A DNA stretch of 64,000 bases from ZC4RG30 sp963812195 (GTDB lineage: Bacteria; Pseudomonadota; Gammaproteobacteria; Steroidobacterales; Steroidobacteraceae). Location of the stretch: positions 99,075 through 163,074 of the forward strand of contig CAWEUI010000007.1 in NCBI GenBank assembly GCA_963812195.1, given 5' to 3'. The translations under genes and the position numbers were made by a program. Positions 63,002-64,000 of this stretch are shown one piece after another (position 1 is the stretch's first letter; each line of letters begins with the position of its first letter). Under the pieces are notes generated by a model. That model searched no databases. It saw only the letters and a program-made list of their open reading frames with translations, and had not been told where the DNA came from.

Positions 63002-64000
63002 ATAGGCTCCGGGGAACCGATTTGAGAGAACTGCATGACTTCTTGTCACATCGGATGAATGGAGACTCTTTTCTTCTTCAGGAATGGCTTAGATGGGATA
63101 TCGATGACTGCGGCCATCACTATGCGGCCGATATTGAAGGCACATGTGTGGGGTACATCGGATTGAGAGCGACTTCTATGCCACACGTACTCCACGCCCG
63201 ACTTGCCGTCGACGAGGGCTGCAATTCTCCGGAACAGATCTGCTCCGGCCTGCTGCGCCGCATGGAGGATCATCTAACAGACGGAGGAATTCGAACAGTT
63301 CATATCGAACTCCCTCCTCGACAGACGACAACTCGGGAAACCGCCCTCTCGTGGGGCTTCAGAGGCCCAGCAAATAGCGGCAACCTAGTTAAGACCTACT
63401 CAGCACAAGTAGTAACCGCCGGCATGTGGGACCGCTTTCGACAGGCCCTCGCTGAGCGCTCCAGGATCAGATTGCCTGACAGGGCACCTAAGTATTCGCA
63501 CTTTGATCAACAGATCCCATTGGTAACCCCTCGCGGCGAACGCACCTTCCAGACCCTAGAGGCCCTTGAGACCCTATTGCGGCCAGTCATCTTCGCATTG
63601 CCAGATCGGCCGGCAGTAATCACGCCGATCCGACGAGCGTACTCTTCAGGACTCCTAGAACACTCTCCGCAGTGGTCCCTTTTGGGTCGTGATCGTTCAT
63701 CTATTTTCCCAATCAAGCACTACGTCGGGGGAGCCCAAATAATTCGGCACGTCGACCGAGGAACATTGATGCTCTTCTACGAATCTTCCAAGGGCGGCGG
63801 CTGCGCTGCGGTAGTTGCCATCGCGAGAGTAAGGCAGGCCTACGTCAAGCCGAAACATCTCCTAGACGACAGCGATCTTGACCCATCAATCTTGGATGAA
63901 TCAACCCTTGTGGGAATAGGAAGTGGAAGTCATAAGACTGTGATCACTTTTGATAATATCCTCGCCTTGAAGAAGCCTGTCTCACTCACTTTCCTGCGGT
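62992..64000 (+). CDS. GNAT-like protein with C-terminal PUA/ASCH-like segment, 3' partial
   Basis: ATG 62992 overlaps the end of the GNAT-PIN gene by ten bases. At least 336 residues are read before the right edge. The first 145 or so resemble a GNAT acetyltransferase (Y-x-A-D-I-E-G-T-C-V-G-Y-I-G-L, then L-A-V-D-E-G, then R-R-M-E-D-H-L). The C-terminal visible part (LMLFYESSKGGG, then VVAIARVRQAYV, then TFDNILALKKPVSLTFLR) has the strand pattern of PUA/ASCH-like RNA-binding domains. The assignment of that tail is an inference from pattern only. The true end lies outside the window. Confidence 0.7.
   Translation, partial: MHLNRLRGTDLRELHDFLSHRMNGDSFLLQEWLRWDIDDCGHHYAADIEGTCVGYIGLRATSMPHVLHARLAVDEGCNSPEQICSGLLRRMEDHLTDGGIRTVHIELPPRQTTTRETALSWGFRGPANSGNLVKTYSAQVVTAGMWDRFRQALAERSRIRLPDRAPKYSHFDQQIPLVTPRGERTFQTLEALETLLRPVIFALPDRPAVITPIRRAYSSGLLEHSPQWSLLGRDRSSIFPIKHYVGGAQIIRHVDRGTLMLFYESSKGGGCAAVVAIARVRQAYVKPKHLLDDSDLDPSILDESTLVGIGSGSHKTVITFDNILALKKPVSLTFLR

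Noticed and set aside
1..64000. tRNA or rRNA genes and IS elements
   Set aside because: None could be recognised by eye: no transposase-like protein, no terminal repeats and no clover-leaf sequence stood out. Short tRNAs could be missed without a covariance search.

Overview
The window is about 64 kb of GC-rich DNA with short intergenic gaps. The gene content is secreted or periplasmic oxidoreductases and esterases, two PQQ dehydrogenases with C-terminal cytochrome c domains, DUF6152, several SnoaL/NTF2-like proteins, AraC regulators, ergothioneine synthesis and GGEEF diguanylate cyclases. This fits a free-living aerobic proteobacterium, perhaps a gammaproteobacterium of the Steroidobacterales/Nevskiales type; the taxon is an inference from gene families only. 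No rRNA, tRNA or CRISPR array was recognised.

Layout. 0-5 kb: a diguanylate cyclase cut by the left edge, a PQQ dehydrogenase and an MFS carrier. 4.8-8.2 kb: an ergothioneine operon (NTF2-like, EgtB, EgtD) followed by a DUF6134 protein. 8.2-16.4 kb: two beta-propeller proteins, a frameshifted DUF1579-like gene, an AraC regulator, an alpha/beta hydrolase, a glutathione transferase, a GFA-family protein, a membrane-anchored unknown and an aldo/keto reductase, with a 60-bp relic of a second GFA gene. 16.4-21.6 kb: a second PQQ dehydrogenase, then a TPP enzyme translationally coupled to an aromatic-acid-type MFS carrier. 21.6-26.3 kb: a frameshifted desaturase, small unknown genes, and a three-gene ATGA-overlapped operon (DUF4279, Cys/His-rich unknown, trypsin-like protease). 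26.5-36.8 kb: hydrolases and esterases (two heavily frameshifted), a second diguanylate cyclase, a VOC/AraC pair and a DUF6152 operon.

36.9-51.2 kb is the most distinctive part: four tandem same-strand genes for large secreted G8-domain/parallel beta-helix proteins. They are followed by a cytochrome c, a ferritin-like (VioB-family) protein with a Tat-like signal, and an SRPBCC protein. Three of the four G8 genes have a terminator just past the stop codon. Two G8 genes and the ferritin-like gene share an almost identical upstream element (AATCGCGCTATYCTC); a third G8 gene has a one-mismatch version. Two of the four G8 copies are about 99% identical over their first 1.1 kb but diverge after that.

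51.2-58.6 kb: a frameshifted 14-TM MFS exporter with a MarR-like C-terminal domain, an acyl-CoA-dehydrogenase-fold protein coupled to a DoxX-DUF805 fusion, a DUF2799 lipoprotein, a frameshifted FKBP isomerase and an FAD monooxygenase. 58.6-64 kb is an accessory, conflict-type island: decayed mobile mystery proteins B (Fic) and A (XRE), three evenly spaced palindromes, a DUF2075 ATPase with a PD-(D/E)XK-like N-terminus, and an overlapping pair of GNAT-fusion genes (GNAT-PIN and GNAT plus a PUA/ASCH-like tail, the latter cut by the right edge). GC content falls visibly from about 61.55 kb, inside the DUF2075 gene.

Many otherwise well-conserved genes carry single-base frameshifts. In the G8 genes they can be pinpointed by comparing paralogs. 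Whether they are true pseudogenes or consensus indel errors cannot be decided from this sequence alone.
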